This document shows, piece by piece, positions 30,023 through 44,847 of a stretch of 64,000 nt of DNA. Location of the stretch: contig NZ_LQPJ01000090.1 of assembly GCF_002101785.1 (NCBI RefSeq), positions 1 to 64,000 on the forward strand. The letters run 5' to 3'. The position numbers and the translations under genes were made by a program. Each line of letters starts with the position of its first letter. Position 1 is the first letter of the stretch. Source of the stretch: Mycobacterium palustre (GTDB taxonomy: Bacteria; Actinomycetota; Actinomycetes; Mycobacteriales; Mycobacteriaceae). Under the pieces are notes generated by a model. The model saw nothing but the letters and a program-made list of their open reading frames with translations. It ran no database searches and was not told the origin of the DNA.

Positions 30023-30595
30023 ATGGGCGCCGCGGATAACGCCGGCTTCGGCGGTGAATCCAGGGAATTGATGTCGGCGGCCGACGTGGGCCGCACCATT
30101 TCCCGCATCGCGCATCAGATCATCGAAAAGACCGCGCTCGACGGGCCCGACGCCCCGCGCGTGGTGCTGCTGGGCATTCCGACCCGCGGCGTGATCCTGG
30201 CCCAACGCCTGGCCACCAACATCGGCGAATACAGCGGCGTCAAGGTGCCCCACGGCGGCCTCGACATCACGCTCTACCGCGACGACCTGATGCAAAAGCC
30301 GCCGCGGCCGCTGGAGGCGACCTTGATCCCGGCCGGCGGCATCGACGACGCGCTGGTCATCCTCGTCGACGACGTGCTCTACTCCGGGCGTTCGGTGCGC
30401 TCGGCCCTCGATGCGCTGCGCGACGTCGGCCGCCCGCGGGTGGTGCAGCTGGCGGTGCTGGTCGACCGGGGCCACCGCGAGCTGCCGCTGCGGGCCGACT
30501 ACGTCGGCAAGAACGTGCCCACCTCGCGCAGCGAGAGCGTGCACGTCCTGCTGAGCGAACACGACGGCCGCGACGGCGTGGTGCTCTCCCGATGA
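30023..30595 (+). CDS. pyrR: Bifunctional pyr operon regulator / uracil phosphoribosyltransferase
   Basis: A 190-residue PRTase-fold RNA-binding regulator. The PRPP loop is [18 protein letters not shown]. The N-terminal [14 protein letters not shown] and [14 protein letters not shown] are family hallmarks. It binds pyr mRNA when charged with UMP and has weak UPRTase activity. It leads an operon pyrR-pyrB-pyrC-Rv1382-like-carA-carB-pyrF in which every junction overlaps by 1-4 nt or abuts. Confidence 0.96.
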   Translation: MGAADNAGFGGESRELMSAADVGRTISRIAHQIIEKTALDGPDAPRVVLLGIPTRGVILAQRLATNIGEYSGVKVPHGGLDITLYRDDLMQKPPRPLEATLIPAGGIDDALVILVDDVLYSGRSVRSALDALRDVGRPRVVQLAVLVDRGHRELPLRADYVGKNVPTSRSESVHVLLSEHDGRDGVVLSR

Positions 30596-31569
30596 CGCGC
30601 CACCTGTTGGCCGCCGGCGACCTGACCCGCGACGAGGCCACCGCCATCCTCGACGACGCCGACCGGTTCGCGCAGGCGCTGGTGGGCCGCGAGATCAAAA
30701 AGCTGCCCACGCTGCGCGGCCGCACCATCGTCACGATGTTTTACGAAAATTCGACTCGCACCCGGGTGTCGTTCGAGGTGGCCGGCAAGTGGATGAGCGC
30801 CGACGTGATCAACGTCAGCGCCAGCGGATCCTCGGTGGGCAAGGGGGAGTCGCTGCGCGACACCGCACTGACGCTGCGGGCCGCCGGCGCCGACGCGCTG
30901 GTCATCCGCCACTCGGCGTCCGGCGCCGCGCATTTGCTCGCCGAGTGGACTTCGGCGGCAAAGTCCGCCGATGGCACGGGCCCGTCGGTGATCAACGCCG
31001 GCGACGGCACGCACGAGCACCCCACCCAGGCGCTGCTCGACGCGCTGACCATCCGGCAGCGGCTCGGCGGCATCGAGGGCCGTCGCGTCGTCATCGTCGG
31101 CGACATCCTGCACAGCCGGGTCGCCCGCTCCAACGTGATGCTGCTTTCGACCCTGGGCGCCGAGGTGGTGCTGGTCGCGCCGCCGACGCTGCTGCCGGTC
31201 GGCGTCGACGGCTGGCCGGTGACCGTCGCAGGCGATTTCGACGCCGAACTGCCCGCCGCCGACGCCGTGCTGATGCTGCGGGTGCAGGCCGAGCGGATGA
31301 ACGGCGGCTTCTTCCCGTCGGTGCGCGAGTACTCGTCCCTGTACGGGCTGTCCGAACGCCGGCAGGCGATGCTGCCGGGCCACGCCGTGGTGCTGCACCC
31401 GGGACCGATGCTCCGCGGCATGGAGATCTCGTCGACGGTGGCCGACTCGTCGCAATCGGCTGTGCTGCAACAGGTTTCCAATGGGGTGCACGTGCGGATG
31501 GCGGTGTTGTTCCATGTGCTGGTCGGCACCGAGTCGGCCGGGCAGAAGGCCAAGGAGGGCGTAGCGTGA
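30592..31569 (+). CDS. pyrB: Aspartate carbamoyltransferase catalytic chain
   Basis: A 325-residue enzyme forming carbamoyl-aspartate, the committed step of pyrimidine synthesis. [13 protein letters not shown] is the carbamoyl-phosphate-binding signature, [12 protein letters not shown] the 80s loop, [14 protein letters not shown] the phosphate/aspartate contact region and [11 protein letters not shown] the 230s-type loop. No regulatory chain gene (pyrI) is present, as is usual in actinobacteria. Confidence 0.97.
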   Translation: MTRHLLAAGDLTRDEATAILDDADRFAQALVGREIKKLPTLRGRTIVTMFYENSTRTRVSFEVAGKWMSADVINVSASGSSVGKGESLRDTALTLRAAGADALVIRHSASGAAHLLAEWTSAAKSADGTGPSVINAGDGTHEHPTQALLDALTIRQRLGGIEGRRVVIVGDILHSRVARSNVMLLSTLGAEVVLVAPPTLLPVGVDGWPVTVAGDFDAELPAADAVLMLRVQAERMNGGFFPSVREYSSLYGLSERRQAMLPGHAVVLHPGPMLRGMEISSTVADSSQSAVLQQVSNGVHVRMAVLFHVLVGTESAGQKAKEGVA

Positions 31570-32858
31570 GCGTGCTGCTGCGCGGGGTCCGGCTCTACGG
31601 CGAGGGCGACCGGGTCGACGTGCTCGTCGACGACGGCCAGATCGCCGAGATCGGCCCCGGCCTTCCGATTCCCGACACGGCCGACGTCATCGACGCGACG
31701 GACCAGGTGCTGCTCCCCGGGCTCGTCGACCTGCACACCCACCTGCGCGAGCCGGGCCGCGAATACGCTGAGGACATCGAAACCGGTTCGGCGGCAGCGG
31801 CTTTGGGTGGCTATACGGCGGTGTTCGCGATGGCCAACACCAACCCCGTCGCCGACAGCCCGGTGGTCACCGACCACGTCTGGCACCGCGGCCAGCAGGT
31901 GGGCCTGGTCGACGTCCATCCCGTCGGCGCCGTCACCGTCGGGCTGGCCGGGGCCGAGCTCACCGAGATGGGCATGATGGCCGCCGGCGCCGCGCAGGTG
32001 CGGATGTTCTCCGACGACGGCGTCTGCGTGCACGACCCGCTGGTGATGCGCCGCGCCCTCGAGTACGCCACCGGCCTCGGGGTGCTGATCGCCCAGCACG
32101 CCGAGGAGCCCAGGCTCGCCGCGGGCGCCGTCGCCCACGAGGGGCCCACCGCGGCGCGGCTGGGACTGTCCGGCTGGCCGCGGGCCGCCGAGGAATCCAT
32201 CGTCGCCCGCGACGCGCTGCTGGCCCGCGACGCCGGCGCCCGGGTACACATCTGCCACGCATCCACCGCGGGCACCGTCGAGATCGTCAAATGGGCCAAG
32301 AGCCAAGGCATTTCGATCACCGCCGAGGTCACCCCGCACCACCTGCTGCTCGACGACAGCAGGTTGGCCAGCTACGACGGGGTGAACCGCGTCAACCCGC
32401 CGCTGCGCGAGGCCGCCGACGCGGTCGCGCTGCGTCAAGCGCTGGCCGACGGGGTAATCGACTGTGTGGCCACCGATCACGCCCCCCACGCCGAGCACGA
32501 GAAGTGCGTCGAGTTCTGCGCGGCGCGGCCCGGCATGCTCGGCCTGCAGACCGCGCTGTCCGTGGTGGCGCAGGCCATGGTGGTGCCGGGGCTGCTGACC
32601 TGGCGTGACGTCGCGAAGGTGATGAGCGAGAACCCCGCACGCATCGTCGGGCTGCCCGATCACGGCCGGCCGCTGGAGGTGGGGGAGCCGGCCAACCTGA
32701 CCGTGGTCGACCCCGACGCCACCTGGACCGTCGCCGGGTCCGACCTCGCCAGCCGGTCGGCCAACACGCCGTACGAGTCGATGACTCTGCCCGCCACCGT
32801 GACCGCGACGCTGCTGCGCGGCAAGGTCACCGCGCGCGACGGAAAGAGCCCGGCATGA
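31566..32858 (+). CDS. pyrC: Dihydroorotase
   Basis: A 430-residue class I dihydroorotase of the amidohydrolase superfamily, equal in length to M. tuberculosis PyrC. Metal motifs are [10 protein letters not shown] (HxH), QHAEE, CHAST and ATDHAPH. The next gene's ATG lies inside its stop. GTG 31566 overlaps the pyrB stop by 4 nt. Confidence 0.97.
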   Translation: MSVLLRGVRLYGEGDRVDVLVDDGQIAEIGPGLPIPDTADVIDATDQVLLPGLVDLHTHLREPGREYAEDIETGSAAAALGGYTAVFAMANTNPVADSPVVTDHVWHRGQQVGLVDVHPVGAVTVGLAGAELTEMGMMAAGAAQVRMFSDDGVCVHDPLVMRRALEYATGLGVLIAQHAEEPRLAAGAVAHEGPTAARLGLSGWPRAAEESIVARDALLARDAGARVHICHASTAGTVEIVKWAKSQGISITAEVTPHHLLLDDSRLASYDGVNRVNPPLREAADAVALRQALADGVIDCVATDHAPHAEHEKCVEFCAARPGMLGLQTALSVVAQAMVVPGLLTWRDVAKVMSENPARIVGLPDHGRPLEVGEPANLTVVDPDATWTVAGSDLASRSANTPYESMTLPATVTATLLRGKVTARDGKSPA

Positions 32859-33367
32859 ATTCGGGCACGATGGCCGGGTCGCTGATATTCCTGGCCGTGC
32901 TGGTGGTGGTGCTCACGGTCGTCATCCAGCTGATGATGCGCGGCTGGCAGCGCCGCGCGCAGCGGCAAGCCGAGCTGCTGGGCGGCCTGCCCGACGTGCC
33001 CGACACGGTGGGCACCGCGCTCGTCACCACCCGCGGCGTCTACTGCGGCTGCACGATGGCGCCGGAGTGGAACGAGCGGATCACGGCGGGTGATCTGGGG
33101 TACCGCAGCAAGGCGGTGCTGACCCGCTATCCCGAGGGGATACTGCTGGAACGCACCCACGCCAAACCCATTTGGATTCCCACGGATTCGGTCGTTGCCA
33201 TCCGGATGGAGCGCGGCCTGGCCGGCAAGGTGGTCGCCCGCGTCGGGATCCTGGCGATCCGGTGGCGGCTGCCGTCCGGCGTCGAGCTCGACATCGGCTT
33301 CCGCGCCAACAGCCGGAGCGACTACGACGACTGGGTGAAAGACGGCCGGCAGGGAGAGGTTGCGTGA
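32855..33367 (+). CDS. Single-pass membrane protein of the pyr operon (Rv1382-like)
   Basis: A 170-residue protein with one N-terminal transmembrane helix ([19 protein letters not shown], about residues 9-27). A cytoplasmic beta-rich domain of about 130 residues follows, resembling a bacterial PH-like fold ([16 protein letters not shown], then [20 protein letters not shown]). Its position inside the pyr operon is conserved in mycobacteria, but no link to pyrimidine synthesis is established. It ends immediately before carA. Confidence 0.82.
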   Translation: MNSGTMAGSLIFLAVLVVVLTVVIQLMMRGWQRRAQRQAELLGGLPDVPDTVGTALVTTRGVYCGCTMAPEWNERITAGDLGYRSKAVLTRYPEGILLERTHAKPIWIPTDSVVAIRMERGLAGKVVARVGILAIRWRLPSGVELDIGFRANSRSDYDDWVKDGRQGEVA

Positions 33368-34509
33368 GTGAATAAAGCGGTACTGGTGCTCGAGGACGGC
33401 CGCGTGTTCACCGGCACGCCGTTCGGCAAGATCGGCCAGACGCTCGGGGAGGCGGTCTTTTCCACCGGCATGTCGGGCTACCAGGAGACCCTGACCGATC
33501 CCAGCTATCACCGCCAGATCGTGGTGGCCACCGCCCCGCAGATCGGCAACACCGGCTGGAACGGCGAGGACGCCGAAAGCCGCGGCGATAAGATCTGGGT
33601 CGCCGGCTACGCGGTGCGCGACCCGTCGCCGCGCGCCTCCAACTGGCGCGCCAGCGGCACGCTCGAGGACGAGCTGATCCGCCAGGGCATCGTCGGGATC
33701 GCCGGCATCGACACCCGCGCGGTGGTGCGCCACCTGCGCAGCCGCGGCTCGATGAAGGCGGGGGTGTTCTCGGGCGACGCGCTGGCCGAACCCTTGAATA
33801 TAGATGTACTGCTAAAGCGGGTGCGCGGCCAGCGGTCGATGCTGGGCGCCGACCTGGCCGGCGAGGTCAGCACCGGGAGCGCCTACATCGTGGAACCCGA
33901 TGGCACACAACGGTTTACCGTGGCCGCGCTGGACCTGGGCATCAAGACCAACACCCCGCGCAACTTCGCCCGGCGCGGCATCCGCAGCCACGTGTTGCCC
34001 GCGACGGCGACGTTCGAGCAGATCGCCGAGATCAAACCCGACGGCGTGTTCTTGTCCAACGGCCCCGGCGACCCGGCCACCGCCGACCACGTCGTCGAGC
34101 TCACCCGCGAGGTGGTCGGGGCCGGAATCCCGTTGTTCGGCATCTGTTTCGGCAACCAGATCCTCGGCCGGGCGCTGGGCCTGTCCACCTACAAGATGGT
34201 GTTCGGCCACCGCGGGATCAACGTCCCGGTCATCGACCACGCCACCGGGCGGGTCGCGGTGACCGCGCAGAACCACGGCTTCGCGCTGGAAGGCGAAGCG
34301 GGCCAATCCTTCGACACGCCGTTCGGCCGGGCGATCGTCAGCCACACCTGCGCCAACGACGGGGTGGTCGAAGGCGTCAAACTCGCCGACGGCAAGGCGT
34401 TTTCGGTGCAGTACCACCCGGAGGCCGCCGCCGGCCCGCACGACGCGGAATACCTTTTCGATCAATTCGTCGACCTGATGGCCGCCCACCACGGCGAAAG
34501 GGGGCGCTA

Positions 34510-34510
<1 letters not shown>
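33368..34510 (+). CDS. carA: Carbamoyl-phosphate synthase small (glutaminase) subunit
   Basis: A 380-residue subunit that hydrolyses glutamine and channels ammonia to CarB. The N-terminal CarA domain ([17 protein letters not shown]) precedes the class I amidotransferase domain. Its nucleophile is in [13 protein letters not shown], where the usual GICLGHQ reads GICFGNQ. The His/Glu pair lies in YHPEAAAGP. The start is GTG 33368, directly after the preceding stop. Confidence 0.96.
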
Positions 34511-37907
<3,397 letters not shown>

Positions 37908-37911
<4 letters not shown>

Positions 37912-38735
37912 GCGGGTTCGGCGCCCGGCTGGCGGCGGCCAAGCTGGCCCGCGGCCCGCTGTGCCTGGGCATCGACCCCCACCCGGAGTTGCTGCGGGCC
38001 TGGGACCTGCCGACCACCGCGGACGGGCTGGCCGCGTTCTGCGACATCTGCGTCGAGGCCTTCGCGGGCTTCGCCGTCGTCAAACCCCAGGTGGCCTTCT
38101 TCGAAGCCCACGGCGCCGCCGGGTTCGCCGTGCTGGAGCGAACGATCGCCGCGCTGCGGTCGGCCGGGGTGCTGGTGCTGGCCGACGCCAAGCGGGGCGA
38201 CATCGGGTCGACGATGGCGGCCTACGCGGCCGCCTGGGCCGGCGATTCGCCGCTGGCCGCCGACGCGGTGACGGCCTCGCCGTACCTGGGGTTCGGCTCG
38301 CTGCGCCCGCTGCTGGAGGCCGCCGCGGCCAACGACCGCGGGGTGTTCGTGCTGGCCGCCACCTCCAACCCCGAGGGCGGCACCGTCCAGCGCGCCGCCT
38401 TCGACGGCCGCACCGTGGCCCAGCTGATCGTGGACCAGGCCGCGGTGGTGAATCGGTCGGCGAGGCCCCACGACCCGGGATACGTCGGCGTGGTGCTGGG
38501 CGCCACCGTGTTCGAGGCGCCCGACGTCAGCCAGCTGGGCGGGCCGGTGCTGGTGCCCGGCGTCGGCGTGCAGGGCGGGCGGCCCGAGGCGCTCGGCGGC
38601 CTGGGCGGCGCCGCGCCCGGCCAGCTGTTGCCCGCGGTGGCGCGCGAGGTGCTCAAGGCCGGACCGCGCGTGGGCGACCTGCGGGCGGCCGCCGAACGGA
38701 TGCGCGACGCCGTCGCCTACCTGGCCGCCCCGTAG
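37908..38735 (+). CDS. pyrF: Orotidine 5'-phosphate decarboxylase (group 2)
   Basis: A 275-residue TIM-barrel enzyme producing [19 protein letters not shown] is the first loop and [14 protein letters not shown] carries the catalytic Asp-Lys-Asp set. The long form with [13 protein letters not shown] is the group 2 type found in actinobacteria. It is the last gene of the operon. The PE/PPE pair that follows pyrF in M. tuberculosis is absent; a convergent regulator gene begins 15 nt away. Confidence 0.96.
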
Positions 38736-38750
38736 CGGCCGGCGCGAAAG

Positions 38751-39173
38751 CTAGTCGGACGCGATCGCCGTATCGGGCCTTGCCGTTTCGACGATGACGG
38801 TGGTGGCCTTGACGACGGCCACGGCGACGCTGCCCGGCCGCAGGCTCAACTCCTCGGCCGCCGCGGTGCTCATCAGCGAGACCACGGTGAACGGGCCGCA
38901 CTGCATCTCGACCTGCGTCATCACGGTGTCGCTGACGACCCGGGTGACCAGGCCGACGAACCGGTTGCGCGCGGAGCTGCCGATGCTGAGCGGATCCGGC
39001 GGCGGGGCGGGCGCGTTGTTGCGGGAGAACTCGGCCAGGTCCTCGCTGGCGATGACTTTGCGGCCGACGGCGTCGTGGCTGACCGCCAGCGTGCCCTGGT
39101 TGATCCAGCGCCGGACGGTGTCGTCGCTGACCCCCAGCAGCTCGGCCGCCTGACGGATGCGCAGGTTCGGCAC
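38751..39173 (-). CDS. Excisionase-type HTH plus TOBE (molybdate-binding-like) protein
   Basis: A 140-residue protein. The N-terminal MerR/excisionase-type helix-turn-helix (NLRIRQAAELLGVSDDTVRR, then WINQGTLAVSHDAVGRKVI) is followed by a TOBE/Mop domain of about 65 residues (SARNRFVGLVTRVVSDTVMT, then VVSLMSTAAAEELSLRPGS). This layout is that of small molybdopterin/molybdate-responsive regulators. No molybdate transporter is adjacent, so the ligand is inferred from fold only. GTG 39173 is supported by TACGAT 6 nt upstream; the longer frame upstream lacks conservation. Confidence 0.83.
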   Translation of the reverse strand: MPNLRIRQAAELLGVSDDTVRRWINQGTLAVSHDAVGRKVIASEDLAEFSRNNAPAPPPDPLSIGSSARNRFVGLVTRVVSDTVMTQVEMQCGPFTVVSLMSTAAAEELSLRPGSVAVAVVKATTVIVETARPDTAIASD

Positions 39174-39179
39174 GGCCCG

Positions 39180-39185
39180 ATCGTA
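39180..39185 (-). promoter_or_regulatory. -10 hexamer for leaderless HTH/TOBE gene
   Basis: On the minus strand TACGAT lies 6 nt before GTG 39173. Confidence 0.45.
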
Positions 39186-39524
39186 GCCGATGGAGGGCGC
39201 GGCATTCGCTGAAACGACGCAGGCCAAGCCGACCGGCCAAGCCTCCCACCTGCGGGTTGACCGGCGCGACACGCGCGACGCGCGAGCCGAAAATCCGTGA
39301 CGCGGGGCACGGCCCCGCGTGGCTACCTCGGGCCGGGGCCCGCGGCGGCCGTCGTCGCGGCGTCCGCGGGCCTAAAACCGCAGCTAGGACGGATTTCCGG
39401 GGCACCGCCGAGGATCGTCGCGCACGCCCCCGAGACCGTCGCCAGCGATGCCCGGAACGCCGCGTGACGGCGCGCCGCGGCGCGCCCATGCTGGGCTTTT
39501 GGCCCATTAACCAGGGGGGCGGGT

Positions 39525-39530
39525 TAGATT
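39525..39530 (+). promoter_or_regulatory. Candidate -10 for mihF
   Basis: TAGATT in a locally AT-richer stretch predicts a start near 39537 and a leader of about 90 nt. No good -35 is seen. Confidence 0.35.
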
Positions 39531-39589
39531 TCGTCAGGAAGGCTGAGTACGGTCGTCTCCGCTGGCAGAAGTACCGGCGAAGACACAGA

Positions 39590-39610
39590 GATCGATCAGA
39601 TCGATTGATC
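39590..39610 (+). promoter_or_regulatory. 8-bp hairpin in the mihF leader
   Basis: Both ends are GATC. The 21-nt element folds into an 8-bp stem (one G-U pair) with a 5-nt loop, 5 nt before CGGAGGA (39616-39622). As DNA it is an AT-rich near-palindrome and could be a protein-binding site. Confidence 0.4.
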
Positions 39611-39625
39611 AGATACGGAGGAATC

Positions 39626-39940
39626 GTGGCCCTTCCCCAGTTGACCGACGAGCAGCGCGCGGCCGCGTTGGAGAAGGCTGCTGCCGCACGTCGAGCGCGA
39701 GCAGAGCTGAAGGACCGGCTCAAGCGCGGCGGCACCAACCTGTCCCAGGTGCTCAAGGACGCCGAGAGCGACGAAGTCCTGGGCAAGATGAAGGTGTCTG
39801 CCCTGCTCGAGGCGTTGCCGAAGGTGGGCAAGGTCAAGGCGCAGGAGATCATGACCGAGCTGGAGATCGCCCCCACCCGCCGGCTGCGCGGCCTGGGCGA
39901 CCGCCAGCGCAAGGCCCTGCTGGAAAAGTTCGGCTCCTAA
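39626..39940 (+). CDS. mihF: Mycobacterial integration host factor (mIHF)
   Basis: A 104-residue nucleoid-associated DNA-binding protein, essential in mycobacteria and required for phage L5 integration. The sequence begins [18 protein letters not shown] and contains the helix-two-turn-helix core [20 protein letters not shown] chose GTG 39626 because it follows CGGAGGA and matches the experimentally used M. tuberculosis start; annotations beginning at 39257 would add an unrelated 123-residue extension. It precedes gmk by 13 nt. Confidence 0.96.
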   Translation: MALPQLTDEQRAAALEKAAAARRARAELKDRLKRGGTNLSQVLKDAESDEVLGKMKVSALLEALPKVGKVKAQEIMTELEIAPTRRLRGLGDRQRKALLEKFGS

Positions 39941-39953
39941 CCCAGGGGCGCCG

Positions 39954-40547
39954 GTGAGCGCCGGCGGGGGACCGGGCGCGGGCCGCGTCGTCGTCCTGTC
40001 CGGTCCTTCCGCGGTGGGCAAGTCGACCGTGGTCCGGTGTCTGCGGGAGCGGATCCCCAACCTGCAGTTCAGCGTCTCGGCCACCACCCGTGCGCCCCGC
40101 CCGGGGGAGGTGGACGGCGTCGACTACCACTTCGTCACGCCCGAGCGCTTCCAGCAGCTGATCGACCGGGGCGAGCTGCTGGAATGGGCGGAAATTCACG
40201 GCGGTCTGCACCGTTCGGGCACCCTGGCCCAGCCGGTGCGCGACGCCATCGCGTCCGGGCTCCCCGTGCTCATCGAGGTCGACCTTGCCGGGGCGCGGGC
40301 CATCAAGAAGGCGATGCCCGAGGTCCTCACGGTGTTTCTGGCGCCGCCCAGCTGGGAGGACCTGGAAGCCAGGCTGGTCGGCCGCGGCACCGAGACGCCC
40401 GAGGCGATGCGGCGCCGCCTGGACACCGCGCGGGTCGAAATGGCGGCCCAGGACGACTTCGACGAGGTCGTGGTCAACCGTCGATTGGAGTCCGCGTGCG
40501 CCGAATTGGTATCCTTGCTGGTGGGAACTGCGCCGGGCCCGGCATGA
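39954..40547 (+). CDS. gmk: Guanylate kinase
   Basis: A 197-residue GMP kinase. The P-loop is GPSAVGKST, the GMP-binding block [20 protein letters not shown], and [11 protein letters not shown] carries the acidic contact. The mihF-gmk-rpoZ-coaBC-metK order is conserved in actinobacteria and links DNA architecture, GTP supply and transcription. Confidence 0.96.
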   Translation: MSAGGGPGAGRVVVLSGPSAVGKSTVVRCLRERIPNLQFSVSATTRAPRPGEVDGVDYHFVTPERFQQLIDRGELLEWAEIHGGLHRSGTLAQPVRDAIASGLPVLIEVDLAGARAIKKAMPEVLTVFLAPPSWEDLEARLVGRGTETPEAMRRRLDTARVEMAAQDDFDEVVVNRRLESACAELVSLLVGTAPGPA

Positions 40548-40615
40548 ATCGCCCGGCCAGACCAGCCGCCCGATCAGATTCAAGCATCGAAGTGTTTCAG
40601 CCGTAACGGCTTTAA

Positions 40616-40960
<345 letters not shown>

Positions 40961-40972
40961 CGGGCCGGCGCC

Positions 40973-42238
40973 GTGGACGAGCGCAGTCGGACCGCGAAAA
41001 AGGTCATAGTCGGCGTCTCCGGCGGCATCGCCGCCTACAAGGCGTGCACCGTCGTCCGCCAGCTCGCCGAGGCCGGCCACGAGGTCCGCGTCATCCCCAC
41101 CGAATCCGCGCTGCGCTTCGTCGGGGCCGCCACCTTCGAGGCGCTGTCGGGCCAGCCGGTGCACACCGGCGTCTTCGACGACGTCCCGGAGGTCCCGCAC
41201 GTCCAGCTTGGCAAGCACGCCGACCTGGTCGTCGTGGCGCCGGCGACCGCCGACCTGCTGGCCAGGGCCGTGTCCGGCCGGGCCGATGACCTGCTGACCG
41301 CGACGCTCCTGACCGCGCGATGTCCGGTGATGTTCGCGCCGGCGATGCACACCGAGATGTGGTTGCACCCGGCCACCGTTGACAACGTGGCCACCCTGCG
41401 CCGCCGCGGCGCCGTCGTGCTCGAGCCCGCGTTCGGGCGGCTCACCGGCACCGACAGCGGCGCGGGCAGGCTGCCCGAGGCCGAGGAGATCACCACGCTG
41501 GCCCAGCTGCTTTTGGAGCGTCACGACGCGCTGCCCTACGACCTGGCCGGCTGCCGGCTGCTGGTCACCGCCGGCGGCACCCGGGAGCCGATCGACCCGG
41601 TCCGCTTCATCGGCAACCGCAGCTCCGGCAAGCAGGGCTACGCGGTGGCGCGGGTCGCCGCCCAGCGCGGCGCCGAGGTCACCCTGATCGCCGGGCACAC
41701 CGCCGGGCTGATCGACCCCGCCGGCGTCAACGTGGTGCACGTCAGCTCGGCGCAGCAGCTCGGCGAGGCGGTGTCCAAGCACGCGCCCGAGGCGGACGTG
41801 CTGGTGATGGCCGCCGCGGTCGCCGACTTCCGGCCCGCACAGGTCGCCGCCGCCAAGATCAAGAAGGGGCCCAACGAGCAGGACGACGCGCCGCTGATCA
41901 CGCTGGTGCGCAACGACGACGTGCTGGCTGGGGCGGTGCGCGCCCGCGCCCACGGGCAGCTGCCCCGGATGCGCGCCATCGTCGGCTTTGCCGCCGAGAC
42001 CGGCGACGCCAACGGCGACGTGCTGTTCCATGCCCGGGCGAAACTGCGGCGCAAGGGCTGTGACCTGTTGGTGGTCAACGCCGTCGGTGACAACAAGGCG
42101 TTCGAGGTGGACAGCAACGACGGCTGGCTGCTGGCATCCGACGGTACGGAGTCCGCGCTGCAGCACGGGTCCAAGACGCTGGTGGCCAGTCGTATCGTGG
42201 ATGCGATCGTCTCCTTCCTGCACGGCGGCAGCGGGTAG
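40973..42238 (+). CDS. coaBC: Bifunctional phosphopantothenoylcysteine decarboxylase/synthase
   Basis: A 421-residue fusion (also called dfp). The N-terminal flavin decarboxylase CoaC has VGVSGGIAAYKA, the His in VPHVQLGKHADLVVVAPATA and APAMHTEMW. The C-terminal CTP-dependent synthetase CoaB has VTAGGTREPIDPVRFIGNRS and MAAAVADFRP, and ends with a KGCDLLVVNAVGDN segment. It makes 4'-phosphopantetheine for CoA. It starts with GTG 12 nt after rpoZ. Confidence 0.96.
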   Translation: MDERSRTAKKVIVGVSGGIAAYKACTVVRQLAEAGHEVRVIPTESALRFVGAATFEALSGQPVHTGVFDDVPEVPHVQLGKHADLVVVAPATADLLARAVSGRADDLLTATLLTARCPVMFAPAMHTEMWLHPATVDNVATLRRRGAVVLEPAFGRLTGTDSGAGRLPEAEEITTLAQLLLERHDALPYDLAGCRLLVTAGGTREPIDPVRFIGNRSSGKQGYAVARVAAQRGAEVTLIAGHTAGLIDPAGVNVVHVSSAQQLGEAVSKHAPEADVLVMAAAVADFRPAQVAAAKIKKGPNEQDDAPLITLVRNDDVLAGAVRARAHGQLPRMRAIVGFAAETGDANGDVLFHARAKLRRKGCDLLVVNAVGDNKAFEVDSNDGWLLASDGTESALQHGSKTLVASRIVDAIVSFLHGGSG

Positions 42239-42271
42239 CCGGGGCTGGCACCGCGCGGCCCCCGCGGGTGC

Positions 42272-42299
42272 TGGACGATGGACGCGCGCAAGATATAAT
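42272..42299 (+). promoter_or_regulatory. metK promoter with perfect TATAAT
   Basis: TATAAT at 42294-42299 is preceded at 16 bp by TGGACG (42272-42277), a partial -35. The leader of about 27 nt is AT-rich and carries GGAAGGGA before GTG 42333. It is too short for any SAM riboswitch. Confidence 0.6.
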
Positions 42300-42332
42300 T
42301 CGACTAACTAATTATTGGAAGGGACTGGGATT

Positions 42333-43527
<1,195 letters not shown>

Positions 43528-43544
<17 letters not shown>

Positions 43545-44739
43545 GCCCACGCGGCTTGGTGGCGACCAACCGGGTGTCGCCGCCGTAGAAGTCGAGCACC
43601 CGGCGGTTCATCACCCGCCGCCACAACGGCGGGACCAGCGCCAGCAACAGCATCGCGCTGTACCCGCTGGGCAGCTGGGGGGCCTCGTCGACGTGGCGCA
43701 GCACCTGGTAGGGGCGCAGCGGGTTGGCGTGGTGGTCGGAATGCCGCTGCAGGTGGAATAGCAGGACGTTGGCGATCACCGAGCTGCTGTTCCAGCTGTG
43801 CGACGGCCGGACCCGCTCGTAGCGGCCGTTGGGCAGCCGTTGCCGCCGCAGCCCGTAATGCTCCATGTAGTTGACCGTCTCCAGCAGGCAAAAGCCGATG
43901 ATCGCCTGGCCCGCCAGCCACGGCAGCACGACGGGGCCGAACCATACCGAAAGTACGATGAACAGCGCGACGCTCAGCAGCCAGGCGTTGAGCACGTCGT
44001 TGGCCAGAGTCCAGCGCGATTTTCCCAGGGCCGCGAGCCGCGCGGCCTCGAGGCCCCACGCCGAGCGCAGGCTGCCGACCACCGACCGCGGGATGAAGGC
44101 GTAGAGGTTCTCGCCGAACCGGGCGCTGGCGGGGTCTTCGGGGGTGGCCACCCGGACGTGGTGTCCGCGGTTGTGCTCGACGAAGAAATGTCCGTAGCAG
44201 GTCTGCGCCAGCGCGACCTTGCTCAGGCGCCGTTCCCGCTGTTCGCGCGTGTGCCCCAGCTCGTGCGCGGCGTTGATGGCCAGGCCGCCGATGAGGCCGA
44301 CCGTCATCATCAACCCGACCTTGTCGACGAGGCTCATCCGCAGCCAGCCCCCGCCGCTCCACAGCCAGCAGCCGAACACCAGCGACAAGTACTGCCCGGG
44401 CAGGTACAGGTAGGTGGCCCAGCGATAGAACCGGTCGTGCTCCAGCCAGGCCAGCACGCTGTCGGCGGGATTGGTCGAGTCGGGCCCGACCAGGTGGTCG
44501 AGGACGGGGATGACCGCGAACGCCAGGATGGGCACCGCCCACCAGAACGCGCCGAGGCCGGTCGACCACACCACCAGCCAGGCCGGGAACACCAGCACCG
44601 GGACGGCCGCCGCCAGCAACCACAGGTACCGCCTGGGTTGCTTCCAGCTCGCGGCCGCGCGCGACCGTGGGGTTGGCGTTCGACAGACCGCCACGCGAGT
44701 GCGGGACAAAAGTCCAATTTCCGACGAAAAGCCTGCCAT
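43528..44739 (-). CDS. alkB: AlkB-type alkane 1-monooxygenase
   Basis: A 403-residue integral-membrane non-haem di-iron hydroxylase oxidising terminal carbons of alkanes or alkyl chains. The signature histidines are present: [44 protein letters not shown] and the NYMEHYGL box. About six membrane helices are predicted. No rubredoxin or rubredoxin reductase gene is adjacent, although these electron donors normally accompany alkB. ATG 44739 lies 8 nt after TACTGT on the minus strand; ATG 44766 would begin inside a palindrome, so the shorter form is preferred. Confidence 0.9.
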
Positions 44740-44747
44740 GTCAACGT

Positions 44748-44753
44748 ACAGTA
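44748..44753 (-). promoter_or_regulatory. -10 hexamer for leaderless alkB
   Basis: On the minus strand TACTGT lies 8 nt before ATG 44739. The palindrome at 44762-44780 then falls in the -35 region. Confidence 0.4.
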
Positions 44754-44761
44754 GCGCAGAT

Positions 44762-44780
44762 AGCATACTTCGAGTATGCT
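44762..44780. promoter_or_regulatory. Operator-like palindrome between alkB and the cholesterol-oxidase-like gene
   Basis: AGCATACTTCGAGTATGCT has perfect 8-bp arms around a TCG centre. It sits in the AT-rich 108-bp divergent intergenic region, where a TetR- or GntR-type repressor could control alkB and perhaps both genes. No candidate regulator gene is adjacent. Confidence 0.55.
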
Positions 44781-44847
44781 TATTGCCAAGTTACTTAAAT
44801 CACAGTTCGTTATGTAACCGGGCGGCCGGGGGGCGGAGGCAAGGAAA

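Larger units (their letters stand above)
39174..39625. other. Intergenic region upstream of mihF
   Basis: This is 452 bp without a convincing gene. It contains the leftward -10 TACGAT for the HTH/TOBE gene (minus strand, 39185-39180), a candidate rightward -10 TAGATT (39525-39530) and a hairpin close to the mihF ribosome-binding site (39590-39610). Open frames run through it on both strands because of high GC, but none has recognisable sequence. The PE/PPE genes found near here in M. tuberculosis are missing. Confidence 0.6.

Noticed and set aside
39257..39625. A 123-codon N-terminal extension of mIHF
   Set aside because: It is unconserved and Arg-rich. A good ribosome-binding site and the known mycobacterial start are at 39626.
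42239..42332. SAM riboswitch before metK
   Set aside because: The transcript leader after TATAAT is only about 27-33 nt, too short for any known SAM aptamer.
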